Virus record (IMG/VR): IMGVR_UViG_3300025767_001455 | Location: 1-21,402 of that record | Strand: one strand, 5' to 3' | DNA length: 21,402 bases | From: a virus | Shown: piece after piece, positions 1-6,516 of the stretch | Layout: the number at the start of each line of letters is the position of its first letter | Position numbering within the stretch: position 1 is the first letter of the stretch | Program-made: the position numbers and the translations under genes | The notes under the pieces: model-generated | Database searches by the model: none | The model's input: the letters and a program-made list of their open reading frames with translations, nothing else | What the model was told of the DNA's origin: nothing

Positions 1-53
1 GTATACCAGTACTACGAACAGTTAGCTCAGTAAACACCGCTCCTAAACGATAA
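1..53 (+). CDS. Possible 3' end of an upstream gene (frame uncertain)
   Basis: The first bases are open in two forward frames. Frame 1 closes with TAA at 31-33 and would end VYQYYEQLAQ. Frame 3 closes with TAA at 51-53, inside the late promoter motif, and would end NTAPKR. Overlap of a stop codon with a late promoter also occurs at 2200, which mildly favours frame 3. Too little sequence is present to name a product or to prove that either frame is coding. Confidence 0.25.
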   Translation, partial: IPVLRTVSSVNTAPKR

Positions 54-56
54 ATA
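49..56 (+). promoter_or_regulatory. T4-type late promoter (GATAAATA)
   Basis: GATAAATA matches the T4 late promoter consensus TATAAATA in seven of eight positions. It lies 20 bases before the start of the tail fibre gene and is preceded by C, giving CGATAAATA, the same nine bases found before the next structural block at 6253-6261. This supports a phage-specific late sigma factor motif rather than chance. An ACGAT/ATCGT dyad (47-51 and 70-74) surrounds it. Confidence 0.65.
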
Positions 57-76
57 TGTGTAATAGGAGATCGTAA

Positions 77-1777
77 ATGGCTGTAGTACAAATATCACGT
101 ATACAAATTCGTAGAGGACAAAAGAACGCTGGTAGCGGCTTACCTCAATTAGCATCAGGTGAACTTGGATGGGCAGTTGATACACAAGAACTATTCATTG
201 GTAATGGTAGTGTAGCAGAAGGCGCACCAGCTGTAGGTAACACAAAGGTGTTAACTCAATACGATAACATTTTTACACTTGCAGACAGCTATACTTATAG
301 AGAAGCTGATGCATTTTTGTTAACAGGTGGAACTGTTGATAGTCCTGTACGTAGAAGTTTACAAGCAAGACTAGACGATAGAGTTAGTGTTAGATCTTTT
401 GGTCTAACCGGACAAACAAGCCAAATTGCAACTACACGATTACAAGCAGCTATTGATCAACTATACTTAAACGATGCACTCAAAGGTAGTGCAGCTAGTA
501 GAGTTATACTACACCTCGAGCCAGGCGAATACGTTATTGACGGTCCTATTTACATTCCTCCATATGCTACACTTGTGGGTGCAGGAGCAGACAAAACAAT
601 CATTAGAACATTAACTGCTGGTGTTGACATGTTTACTACAGTCAACGAAGACAGCACAGTTGGTAACCCAGCAAGTGATGCAGGCGTTACATCGTTGACT
701 CAAGCACGCCGTATTAGAATTGAAGGCATGACTTTAGAAACAACAGTTCCAAACAAAGCTCTAGTGCTTAATAATTGTAAAGACAGTGTATTTAAAGACA
801 TTAAGTTCTCTGGTCCTTGGCAAAGTGGAGACACAGTCGATGTTGCTGACACTGCAATTGAAATGAATATCACAGGCGGCACTACTGCAGAAACTAAAAA
901 CAATCTATTTGAAAATTGTACAGTTAACGGTTTTTCATATGCTGTAGTAAGTGATTGGGATATACATAATAACGTATGGACCAATTGTGACTTTTACGAC
1001 TTATCATACGGACTGGCATTTGGTACACAACTAGTATCTCTAAATATATCAGTTGGCTCTGGAAGAGAAGTTGGCCCTTACAACAACTTATGGACTAACT
1101 GTAGATTTAATCAAATTAATAAAAATGCTGTATGGGTACGTTGGGGCAAGACTAATAAGAGCGAAAACAATTTCTATACCATGGTAGGCACAGAAGGCGC
1201 CGCTGAATTCCAAGCAACTGATGCTGTAATCAAATATCAAGTTTCGGGTAACACTTCTAAAGGAGATTTCTTTTCAAGGACTCGTTGGTTATCTTACACA
1301 CCCGGCTATTGGAGTAACTTTCCATATGTTCCGGAAATTGAAGGCGCAGTTATTGCTGACTTTGGCGAACTACACATTCTAAACACATTAACAAGAACAG
1401 GATACGATTTTGAAAATAATACATCTTTGTCAAAATGTTTTAGACTTTCGGGCGAAGCAGATATTGCTAGTCAACAATATGAAATTGAATATATCTTAGC
1501 AAGTAGAAATTATTCTTCAGTACGAAGCGGAGTATTAACAGTCAATGTTAACGGTATAGATAAAACTGTTAGTGTATCAGATTCTTACGATTATACAGGT
1601 ACTAGTACTTATGAAGATGCAATATCGTTCGCAGCATTGATACAAGATTCTGGTAATGACGGTACAAATGAAACCATTGATATAATGTATGGTAGTGTTA
1701 TGCCAGCTGACGATCTGTCGCAAATAGAATTTAAAATTAGAAATAGAAAAACAACAATCGACGCTACTGGTGAGTAA
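77..1777 (+). CDS. Tail fibre/spike-like protein: Mtd-type N-terminal anchor and pectin-lyase-like beta-helix
   Basis: A 566-residue virion protein, probably a tail fibre, spike or baseplate decoration. Residues about 6-45 (QIRRG, then GELGWAVDTQELFIGNG) match the short N-terminal domain found on many phage receptor-binding proteins (major tropism determinant N-terminal type), which usually anchors the protein. Residues about 100-450 contain the pattern of a single-stranded right-handed beta-helix (pectin lyase fold): a GEYVIDGPIYIPPYATLVGAG segment-like rung followed by many Asn-rich rungs (NNCK, NNLFENC, NNVWTNCDF, NNLWTNCRF). The last 100 residues are a separate beta-rich domain with no recognised motif. 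The start is fixed by AGGAGA at 65-70, seven bases before the ATG. It overlaps the next gene by one base. The structural role is secure; the receptor or substrate is unknown. Confidence 0.8.
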   Translation: MAVVQISRIQIRRGQKNAGSGLPQLASGELGWAVDTQELFIGNGSVAEGAPAVGNTKVLTQYDNIFTLADSYTYREADAFLLTGGTVDSPVRRSLQARLDDRVSVRSFGLTGQTSQIATTRLQAAIDQLYLNDALKGSAASRVILHLEPGEYVIDGPIYIPPYATLVGAGADKTIIRTLTAGVDMFTTVNEDSTVGNPASDAGVTSLTQARRIRIEGMTLETTVPNKALVLNNCKDSVFKDIKFSGPWQSGDTVDVADTAIEMNITGGTTAETKNNLFENCTVNGFSYAVVSDWDIHNNVWTNCDFYDLSYGLAFGTQLVSLNISVGSGREVGPYNNLWTNCRFNQINKNAVWVRWGKTNKSENNFYTMVGTEGAAEFQATDAVIKYQVSGNTSKGDFFSRTRWLSYTPGYWSNFPYVPEIEGAVIADFGELHILNTLTRTGYDFENNTSLSKCFRLSGEADIASQQYEIEYILASRNYSSVRSGVLTVNVNGIDKTVSVSDSYDYTGTSTYEDAISFAALIQDSGNDGTNETIDIMYGSVMPADDLSQIEFKIRNRKTTIDATGE

Positions 1778-2202
1778 TGTTTGACAAAACCTATGAAGAC
1801 AGGTTGGCCGCCTGGGTTGCCTTTCGGCACTCGCTTGAGCAATCAAAAGATCCAATTCAAGACGTTATAGACTGCTATAACACTGCTCCTACAGTGAGCA
1901 TTCACATAGATCCATGGGACCAAAAGAGCTGGCCAGACCCCTGGCAGCTTGTTCAAGAGAATCAGTACTGTGAGTTCGCTCGCGTACTAGGAATGTGCTA
2001 TTCTTTACAGTTAACAGATCGTTTTAAGGGGTCCTCCTTTGAGATACATATCATTACAGACTACGAAGAATCTACTAATTATTACATTTTAATGGTAGAC
2101 AAATACGCAATAGGATACTATAATAATACTTACACATCTATAGATGAGTTGCCATCGTCGTTGGTAGACCAGAAAATTTACAGTATGCCGCATAGGCAAT
2201 AA
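1777..2202 (+). CDS. Conserved-looking small protein of the tail fibre cluster, function unknown
   Basis: A 141-residue acidic, aromatic-rich soluble protein; no signal peptide, membrane segment or known motif is visible. Its ATG shares a base with the stop of the fibre gene (TAATG), so it is probably translated by coupling and works with that protein, for example as an assembly factor or small structural subunit. That role is inferred only from position. Striking features are the Trp/Pro-rich stretch around residues 46-60 (DPWDQKSWPDPWQ) and a Tyr/Asn-rich C-terminal third (TNYYI, GYYNNTYT). The base composition of its first 250 bases is visibly richer in G+C than the fibre gene before it, which may mean a separate evolutionary origin. 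I do not recognise the family. Confidence 0.65.
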   Translation: MFDKTYEDRLAAWVAFRHSLEQSKDPIQDVIDCYNTAPTVSIHIDPWDQKSWPDPWQLVQENQYCEFARVLGMCYSLQLTDRFKGSSFEIHIITDYEESTNYYILMVDKYAIGYYNNTYTSIDELPSSLVDQKIYSMPHRQ

Positions 2203-2205
2203 ATA
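2198..2205 (+). promoter_or_regulatory. Late-type promoter motif (AATAAATA) before nrdA
   Basis: AATAAATA shares seven of eight positions with the TATAAATA late consensus and overlaps the TAA stop of the preceding gene. It lies 30 bases before the nrdA start. No good -35 element is seen. It is weaker evidence than the CGATAAATA sites, because AT-rich stop regions can give this motif by chance, and nrd genes are normally early or middle genes. Confidence 0.4.
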
Positions 2206-2234
2206 TCAATTATAAGAACACACTAGGAGAGAGA

Positions 2235-4538
2235 ATGTCAAATGGAACGATGATCGTCAAACGTGACGGCACAAGAGAGCACCTTAACATTGATAAAATA
2301 CATTTTGTTGTTGAGGAAGCCTGCAAAGGACTAGCAGGTGTTAGTAGTAGTCAAATTGAAATGAACGCAAATTTGCAGTTCTATGATGGAATGACTACAC
2401 AGGAAATTCAGGAAATTTTAGTTAGAAGTGCAAACGACCTTATTAGTTTAGACTCTCCGAACTATCAGTTTGCAGCCGCTCGTCTTTTAAGCTATGGTCT
2501 ATACAAGCAAGTGTTTGGATCATATGAAGCAATTAGTTTTGAAGAACTTATCAAAGCAAATATTGCTCGTGGAATCTACGATCCAGAGATTTTAGAAAAA
2601 TATACTAGTGAAGAAATTGAACGTCTTAATTCTTATATCCACCACAAGCGTGATGAAAACTTTACCTATGCTGGACTACGCCAAGTAGTCGACAAGTATC
2701 TTGTTCAGGATCGTTCCTCTGAAGAGATCTTTGAAACTCCGCAGTTTATGTATATGATGATTGCAGCAACATTATTTGCAAACTATCCTGCAGAAGAACG
2801 CATGCACTATGTAAGGAGATACTACGATGCGACCTCACTTTTTAAAGTCAATATTCCAACACCAGTCATGGCCGGCGTCAGAACACCAGTGCGCCAATTT
2901 GCAAGCTGTGTGCTTGTTGACAGCGACGATACCCTTGATAGCATCTTTGCCAGCGATATGGCTATTGGACGCTACACTGCGCAACGTGCAGGCATTGGCA
3001 TCAATGCAGGGCGAATCCGTGGAGTAAACTCACGCATTAGAGGCGGAGAAGTAGCACACACTGGTATTGTCCCGTTCCTAAAGAAATTTGAAGCAACTGT
3101 GCGTTGCTGTACACAGAATGGTGTACGTGGCGGATCAGCTACAACACACTTCCCGTTCTGGCATCAAGAGATTGAAGACATCCTTGTGTTGAAGAACAAC
3201 AAAGGCACAGAAGACAATCGTGTGCGTAAGTTAGACTACAGCATTCAGCTTAACCTAACTATGTACCAGCGATTGCTATCTGGAGGCGATATTACTCTTT
3301 TCTCACCACACGATGTACCGGGCTTGTACGAAGCATACTTTGGCGATGCGTCCAAGTTTCAAGAACTGTACGAAATGTATGAGCGCAAGACCAGCATCAA
3401 GAAAAAGAAAATTCCTGCAATGGAGTTGTTCTCAGCGTTAATCAAAGAACGTGCCGAAACAGGACGCATCTACATTATGAATGTAGATCATTGCAACACT
3501 CATAGTTCATTTAAAGACACAGTTTATATGAGTAACTTGTGTCAAGAGATTACATTGCCAACTAAGCCGCTAGGACATATTGACGATCCCGAAGGCGAAA
3601 TTGCATTGTGTATTCTTAGTGCTATTAACGTAGGTATTATCAAGAGCTTAGACGAACTAGAAGAACTATGTGAACTGGCAGTACGTGCGTTAGAAGAAAT
3701 TATCGACTATCAGCGTTACCCAATCTTGGCTGCTGAAAAGTCTACTAAGGCTCGTCGTAGTCTAGGTATTGGTTATGTTGGTTTAGCACACTATCTTGCT
3801 AAGAACAAGGCAAGCTATGCAGATCCTGAAGCATGGAAACTAGTACACGACCTAACAGAAGCGTTCCAGTATTACTTGTTAAAAGCATCAAACAAACTTG
3901 CACAAGAGCGCGGTGCATGTGAGTACTTCAATCGTACTAAATACGCAGACGGCATCCTTCCAATTGATACATATAAAAAGGATGTTGATACTATTGTAGC
4001 GAATGAGTTAAAGTATGATTGGGATGGTTTACGACACGATATTAAACAACACGGGCTCAGGCACTCAACTTTGTCCGCACAAATGCCATCGGAGAGCAGC
4101 TCCGTTGTGTCGAACGCAACAAATGGAATTGAGCCCCCTAGAGGCTACTTGTCCGTTAAGAAGTCCAAAAAAGGGCCTCTTAAGCAGATTGTTCCACAGT
4201 ATCAAACTCTAAAGAACCACTACACCCTGTTGTGGGAAATGCCTAACAACACAGGATACATCAACGTTGTTGCTGTTATGCAAAAGTTCTTTGATCAAGC
4301 AATTAGTGGTAACTGGAGTTATAATCCTACACACTTTGAGAACAATGAAGTTCCAATGAGCGTGATGGTACAGGATTTGTTAACTACTTACAAGATGGGT
4401 TGGAAGACTAGCTACTATCAGAACACTTATGATTACAAAACAGATCCAAGTGATATTGAAGAAGAGGTTAAACAAGTTGCGCTACAACCAAGCACAGTAG
4501 CAGATGATGATGAAATGTGTGAAGCCTGTGCAATCTAA
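2235..4538 (+). CDS. nrdA: Ribonucleoside-diphosphate reductase class Ia, large (alpha) subunit
   Basis: Converts NDPs to dNDPs together with NrdB, for phage DNA synthesis in the cytoplasm. The 767-residue protein is full length (E. coli NrdA is 761). Residues about 5-95 are an ATP-cone-like allosteric domain (IVKRDGTREHL). The catalytic set is intact: C225 (FASCVL), N434/C436/E438 (NLCQE), C459 (LCILSAINVG) and the radical-transfer pair Y727/Y728. The C-terminal tail ends CEACAI, giving the C762/C765 pair that is reduced by glutaredoxin or thioredoxin. The substrate loop NATNGIEPPRG is present. The start follows AGGAGAG at 2225-2231. nrdB and a glutaredoxin follow directly, as expected for a phage nrd block. 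Everything needed for activity is visible. Confidence 0.98.
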   Translation: MSNGTMIVKRDGTREHLNIDKIHFVVEEACKGLAGVSSSQIEMNANLQFYDGMTTQEIQEILVRSANDLISLDSPNYQFAAARLLSYGLYKQVFGSYEAISFEELIKANIARGIYDPEILEKYTSEEIERLNSYIHHKRDENFTYAGLRQVVDKYLVQDRSSEEIFETPQFMYMMIAATLFANYPAEERMHYVRRYYDATSLFKVNIPTPVMAGVRTPVRQFASCVLVDSDDTLDSIFASDMAIGRYTAQRAGIGINAGRIRGVNSRIRGGEVAHTGIVPFLKKFEATVRCCTQNGVRGGSATTHFPFWHQEIEDILVLKNNKGTEDNRVRKLDYSIQLNLTMYQRLLSGGDITLFSPHDVPGLYEAYFGDASKFQELYEMYERKTSIKKKKIPAMELFSALIKERAETGRIYIMNVDHCNTHSSFKDTVYMSNLCQEITLPTKPLGHIDDPEGEIALCILSAINVGIIKSLDELEELCELAVRALEEIIDYQRYPILAAEKSTKARRSLGIGYVGLAHYLAKNKASYADPEAWKLVHDLTEAFQYYLLKASNKLAQERGACEYFNRTKYADGILPIDTYKKDVDTIVANELKYDWDGLRHDIKQHGLRHSTLSAQMPSESSSVVSNATNGIEPPRGYLSVKKSKKGPLKQIVPQYQTLKNHYTLLWEMPNNTGYINVVAVMQKFFDQAISGNWSYNPTHFENNEVPMSVMVQDLLTTYKMGWKTSYYQNTYDYKTDPSDIEEEVKQVALQPSTVADDDEMCEACAI

Positions 4539-4540
4539 GG

Positions 4541-4569
4541 TTGACAGGCAACACAAACGAACGTATACT
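4541..4569 (+). promoter_or_regulatory. Sigma70-type promoter for nrdB
   Basis: TTGACA at 4541-4546 and TATACT at 4564-4569 are separated by exactly 17 bases, with one mismatch to consensus. It begins right after the nrdA stop and would start transcripts near 4576, ahead of the nrdB start at 4608. nrdB, glutaredoxin and the Sm-like gene can therefore be expressed separately from nrdA. The same two hexamers with the same spacing recur at 21081-21109. Confidence 0.8.
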
Positions 4570-4581
4570 TGATAGTATACG
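4562..4581 (+). repeat. Perfect inverted repeat over the -10 box of the nrdB promoter
   Basis: CGTATAC (4562-4568) and GTATACG (4575-4581) form a perfect seven-base dyad around a six-base centre. The left half contains the -10 hexamer and the right half covers the expected transcription start. It looks like an operator for a dimeric repressor. It could also form a small hairpin in read-through mRNA from nrdA. Confidence 0.6.
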
Positions 4582-4607
4582 CACATAGATATATAGGAAG
4601 TAAAGAC

Positions 4608-5711
4608 ATGGCGAAAACAATTTTTAATCAAGATAAGGTTGATTTTACAAAACAGAATATGTTCTTCGGAGCAGATATGAATACGCAGCGATACGATACG
4701 TTTCGACATCCTGTGTTTGATAAACTCAATCAAACTATGCTTGGTTATTTTTGGCGCCCGGAGGAAGTCAGTTTGCAGAAAGATCGTGCAGACTTTCAAA
4801 ACTTTCGTCCAGAGCAGAAACACATCTTTACTTCCAATCTAAAATATCAAACACTTCTTGACAGTGTCCAAGGACGTGGACCATGCCTAGCATTTTTGCC
4901 GCATGTTTCAATTCCTGAACTTGAAGGTTGTATTGTTACTTGGGACTTCTTTGAAACAATCCACTCGCGTAGCTACACACATATTATGAAGAACGTGTAT
5001 GCTGACCCGTCAGAAGTATTTGATACTATTCTAGATGATGAAAAGATCATTGCCCGTGCAACTTCAGTAACCAAACACTATGATGCCTTTACATTAGCAG
5101 CAGATGCTTATACTCACCGTGGTGAAGGTAGCTTGCGTGAAGTTAAGAAGAAGTTGTACATGGCAATGATGACTGTTAACATTCTAGAAGGCTTGCGTTT
5201 TTATGTAAGTTTTGCGTGTACATTTGGCTTTGGCGAACTAAAACTAATGGAAGGCTCTGCAAAGATTATTTCATTGATTGCTCGTGATGAAGCACAACAC
5301 CTAGCACTAAGCACACATGTATTGAAACTATGGGCTCAAGGCAAAGACGATCCGGAAATGGTATCTATTGCAAAAGAGTGCGAAGAAGAAGTATATGAAA
5401 TGTGGCGTGCATGTGTTGCAGAAGAAAAAGATTGGGCAGCGTATTTGTTCAAAGATGGCAGCATGATTGGATTGAATACTACTCTACTTAATCAGTATGT
5501 AGAATACATTGCCAATCGTCGTTTGAAAGCTCTAAACTTGCAAGCAATCTTTGACCAACCAGTAAATACTAATCCGCTACCGTGGACTACACATTGGCTT
5601 TCAAGCTCAGGCTTGCAAGTTGCTCCACAGGAAACAGAAGTAGAAAGCTATATCATCGGCGGTATTAAGCAAGATGTAAGCACAGACAGTTTAAAAGGAT
5701 TTAGTTTATGA
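4608..5711 (+). CDS. nrdB: Ribonucleoside-diphosphate reductase class Ia, small (beta) subunit
   Basis: Carries the di-iron centre and stable tyrosyl radical that start catalysis in NrdA. The start is taken at ATG 4608 (MAKTIFNQ), behind AGGAAG at 4595-4600; the frame is open further upstream to a TTG at 4569, but that lies in the promoter's -10 box. The resulting 367 residues match the class Ia length (E. coli 376). Metal and radical residues are all present: the KDRADF segment with the first Asp ligand, E116-x2-H119-x3-Y123 (FETIHSRSY) with the radical Tyr, E194 (ILEGLRF), and E228-x2-H231 (RDEAQH). NLKYQTLLDS, as in E. coli NrdB, is conserved. The stop overlaps the glutaredoxin start by four bases (ATGA). 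Confidence 0.98.
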   Translation: MAKTIFNQDKVDFTKQNMFFGADMNTQRYDTFRHPVFDKLNQTMLGYFWRPEEVSLQKDRADFQNFRPEQKHIFTSNLKYQTLLDSVQGRGPCLAFLPHVSIPELEGCIVTWDFFETIHSRSYTHIMKNVYADPSEVFDTILDDEKIIARATSVTKHYDAFTLAADAYTHRGEGSLREVKKKLYMAMMTVNILEGLRFYVSFACTFGFGELKLMEGSAKIISLIARDEAQHLALSTHVLKLWAQGKDDPEMVSIAKECEEEVYEMWRACVAEEKDWAAYLFKDGSMIGLNTTLLNQYVEYIANRRLKALNLQAIFDQPVNTNPLPWTTHWLSSSGLQVAPQETEVESYIIGGIKQDVSTDSLKGFSL

Positions 5712-5959
5712 TAGAAATTTATGGCAAGCCAGCTTGTCCTTATTGTGATGCAGCGAAACAGTTGTGCGAAACACGTGGATTAAAATATACGTACAAGCAA
5801 CTTGATGCAGACTTTACTCGCGAAGAAGTACTAGAAATGTTCCCAGGAGCACGAACCTTCCCGCAGATTAAAGTAAACGGTACCAGCATCGGCGGCTGGG
5901 ATAAATTTCCACAGTATTTAGAAGAAACAGGCTATAACGGAACAGGACACGCACTATAA
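5708..5959 (+). CDS. Glutaredoxin (CPYC type)
   Basis: An 83-residue single-domain glutaredoxin. It has the dithiol active site C10-P-Y-C13, the cis-Pro motif TFPQI near residue 51 and the glutathione-binding GGWDKF segment near residue 62. In this position it is almost certainly the electron donor that reduces the C-terminal cysteine pair of NrdA. Its ATG overlaps the nrdB stop by four bases, so it is translationally coupled to NrdB. It may also recycle the peroxiredoxin encoded at 19981, since some Prx5-type enzymes use glutaredoxin; that link is inferred. Confidence 0.95.
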   Translation: MIEIYGKPACPYCDAAKQLCETRGLKYTYKQLDADFTREEVLEMFPGARTFPQIKVNGTSIGGWDKFPQYLEETGYNGTGHAL

Positions 5960-6246
5960 TGTTAATCGAATTACCATACAGAGTAGGAGATAATGTCTCC
6001 TTCAAATTAAGCTCAGGCGAAGAAATTATTGGACGACTAGAGGCAGAAGACTCAAAAGGCTATACATTACACAAGCCAATGGTACTTATTGCACAGCAAC
6101 AAGGTCTAGGACTAGCACCATTTATGTTTAGCGTATCACCGGATGCAAAGTTTGTATTGCAAGCAAACGCAGTAAGTTGCATTGCAAAAACTGAATCTGA
6201 AATCAGCAAACAGTACACTACACAGACAAGCGGCATCGCACTTTAA
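5959..6246 (+). CDS. Small protein with Sm-like (LSm) sequence pattern, function unknown
   Basis: A 95-residue protein whose ATG shares its A with the glutaredoxin stop (TAATG). The first 50 residues alternate as a short beta-barrel would: YRVGDNVSFKL, then SSGEEIIGRLEAED, then GYTLHKPMVL. The pattern of a hydrophobic strand, an acidic GEE turn and a following G-R-L strand is reminiscent of Sm/LSm folds, as in Hfq, which bind RNA. The C-terminal 25 residues (after SCIAKTESE) look flexible. If the fold is right it could bind phage or host RNA. No sequence identity to Hfq is visible, so this is a fold-level suggestion. It is the last gene of the nrd block, before the late promoter at 6254. Confidence 0.6.
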   Translation: MLIELPYRVGDNVSFKLSSGEEIIGRLEAEDSKGYTLHKPMVLIAQQQGLGLAPFMFSVSPDAKFVLQANAVSCIAKTESEISKQYTTQTSGIAL

Positions 6247-6253
6247 ACTGCAC

Positions 6254-6261
6254 GATAAATA
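6254..6261 (+). promoter_or_regulatory. T4-type late promoter (GATAAATA) for the tail block
   Basis: GATAAATA, preceded by C, is identical over nine bases to the motif at 48-56. Both stand before virion genes. By T4 late promoter spacing the transcript would begin near 6267, 19 bases before the start at 6286. It drives the 75-aa gene and probably the giant tail gene and PAAR/M15 gene. Confidence 0.7.
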
Positions 6262-6283
6262 CATTTATATAAGGAATGTATTT
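6257..6283 (+). repeat. Perfect 9-bp hairpin that holds the ribosome binding site
   Basis: AAATACATT (6257-6265) and AATGTATTT (6275-6283) are perfect inverted repeats with a nine-base loop. The SD sequence AAGGAA (6271-6276) lies in the loop and right arm, and the start codon is three bases beyond. The left arm overlaps the late promoter, so only RNA from upstream would contain it. Confidence 0.65.
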
Positions 6284-6285
6284 TT

Positions 6286-6513
6286 ATGGCAACACCACGC
6301 GGCGCACCGTTTGACGAAAACAACATATTTACTAGAAGCTCAGTAGACGGGGGTAAGTTAATTTATGAACAAGTTAACGACGCCCTCGACGGTGGATCAT
6401 TTACTACCCCCAATAGCATAGTAAATGACTGTGGTCACTTACCTAAAGTAGGAACAGCAACATACGTACCTGATCCTTATTATGGCCCAAACGGCCTAAT
6501 TATAGGAGAATAA
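6286..6513 (+). CDS. Small protein heading the tail block, probable virion-associated, function unknown
   Basis: A 75-residue protein with AAGGAA at 6271-6276 as its ribosome binding site. It starts MATPRGAPFDENNIF and is rich in Gly, Pro, Asn and Asp with a Tyr/Pro-rich end (PDPYYGPNG). That is typical of small extended phage structural proteins, but no known motif is visible. Three bases separate it from the giant tail gene, whose own SD (AGGAGA at 6504-6509) lies inside this gene's last codons, so the two are made together. It may be a minor tail component or a partner of the giant protein; this is inferred from position. Confidence 0.6.
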   Translation: MATPRGAPFDENNIFTRSSVDGGKLIYEQVNDALDGGSFTTPNSIVNDCGHLPKVGTATYVPDPYYGPNGLIIGE

Positions 6514-6516
6514 GGT

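Noticed and set aside
4562-4581. NrdR box
   Set aside because: The palindrome does not match the ACAC-x-ATAT-x-GTGT type consensus and there is only one copy.
4569-4607. NrdB starting at TTG 4569
   Set aside because: That TTG lies in the -10 box of the promoter and has no ribosome binding site; ATG 4608 has AGGAAG at the right distance and matches the family N-terminus.
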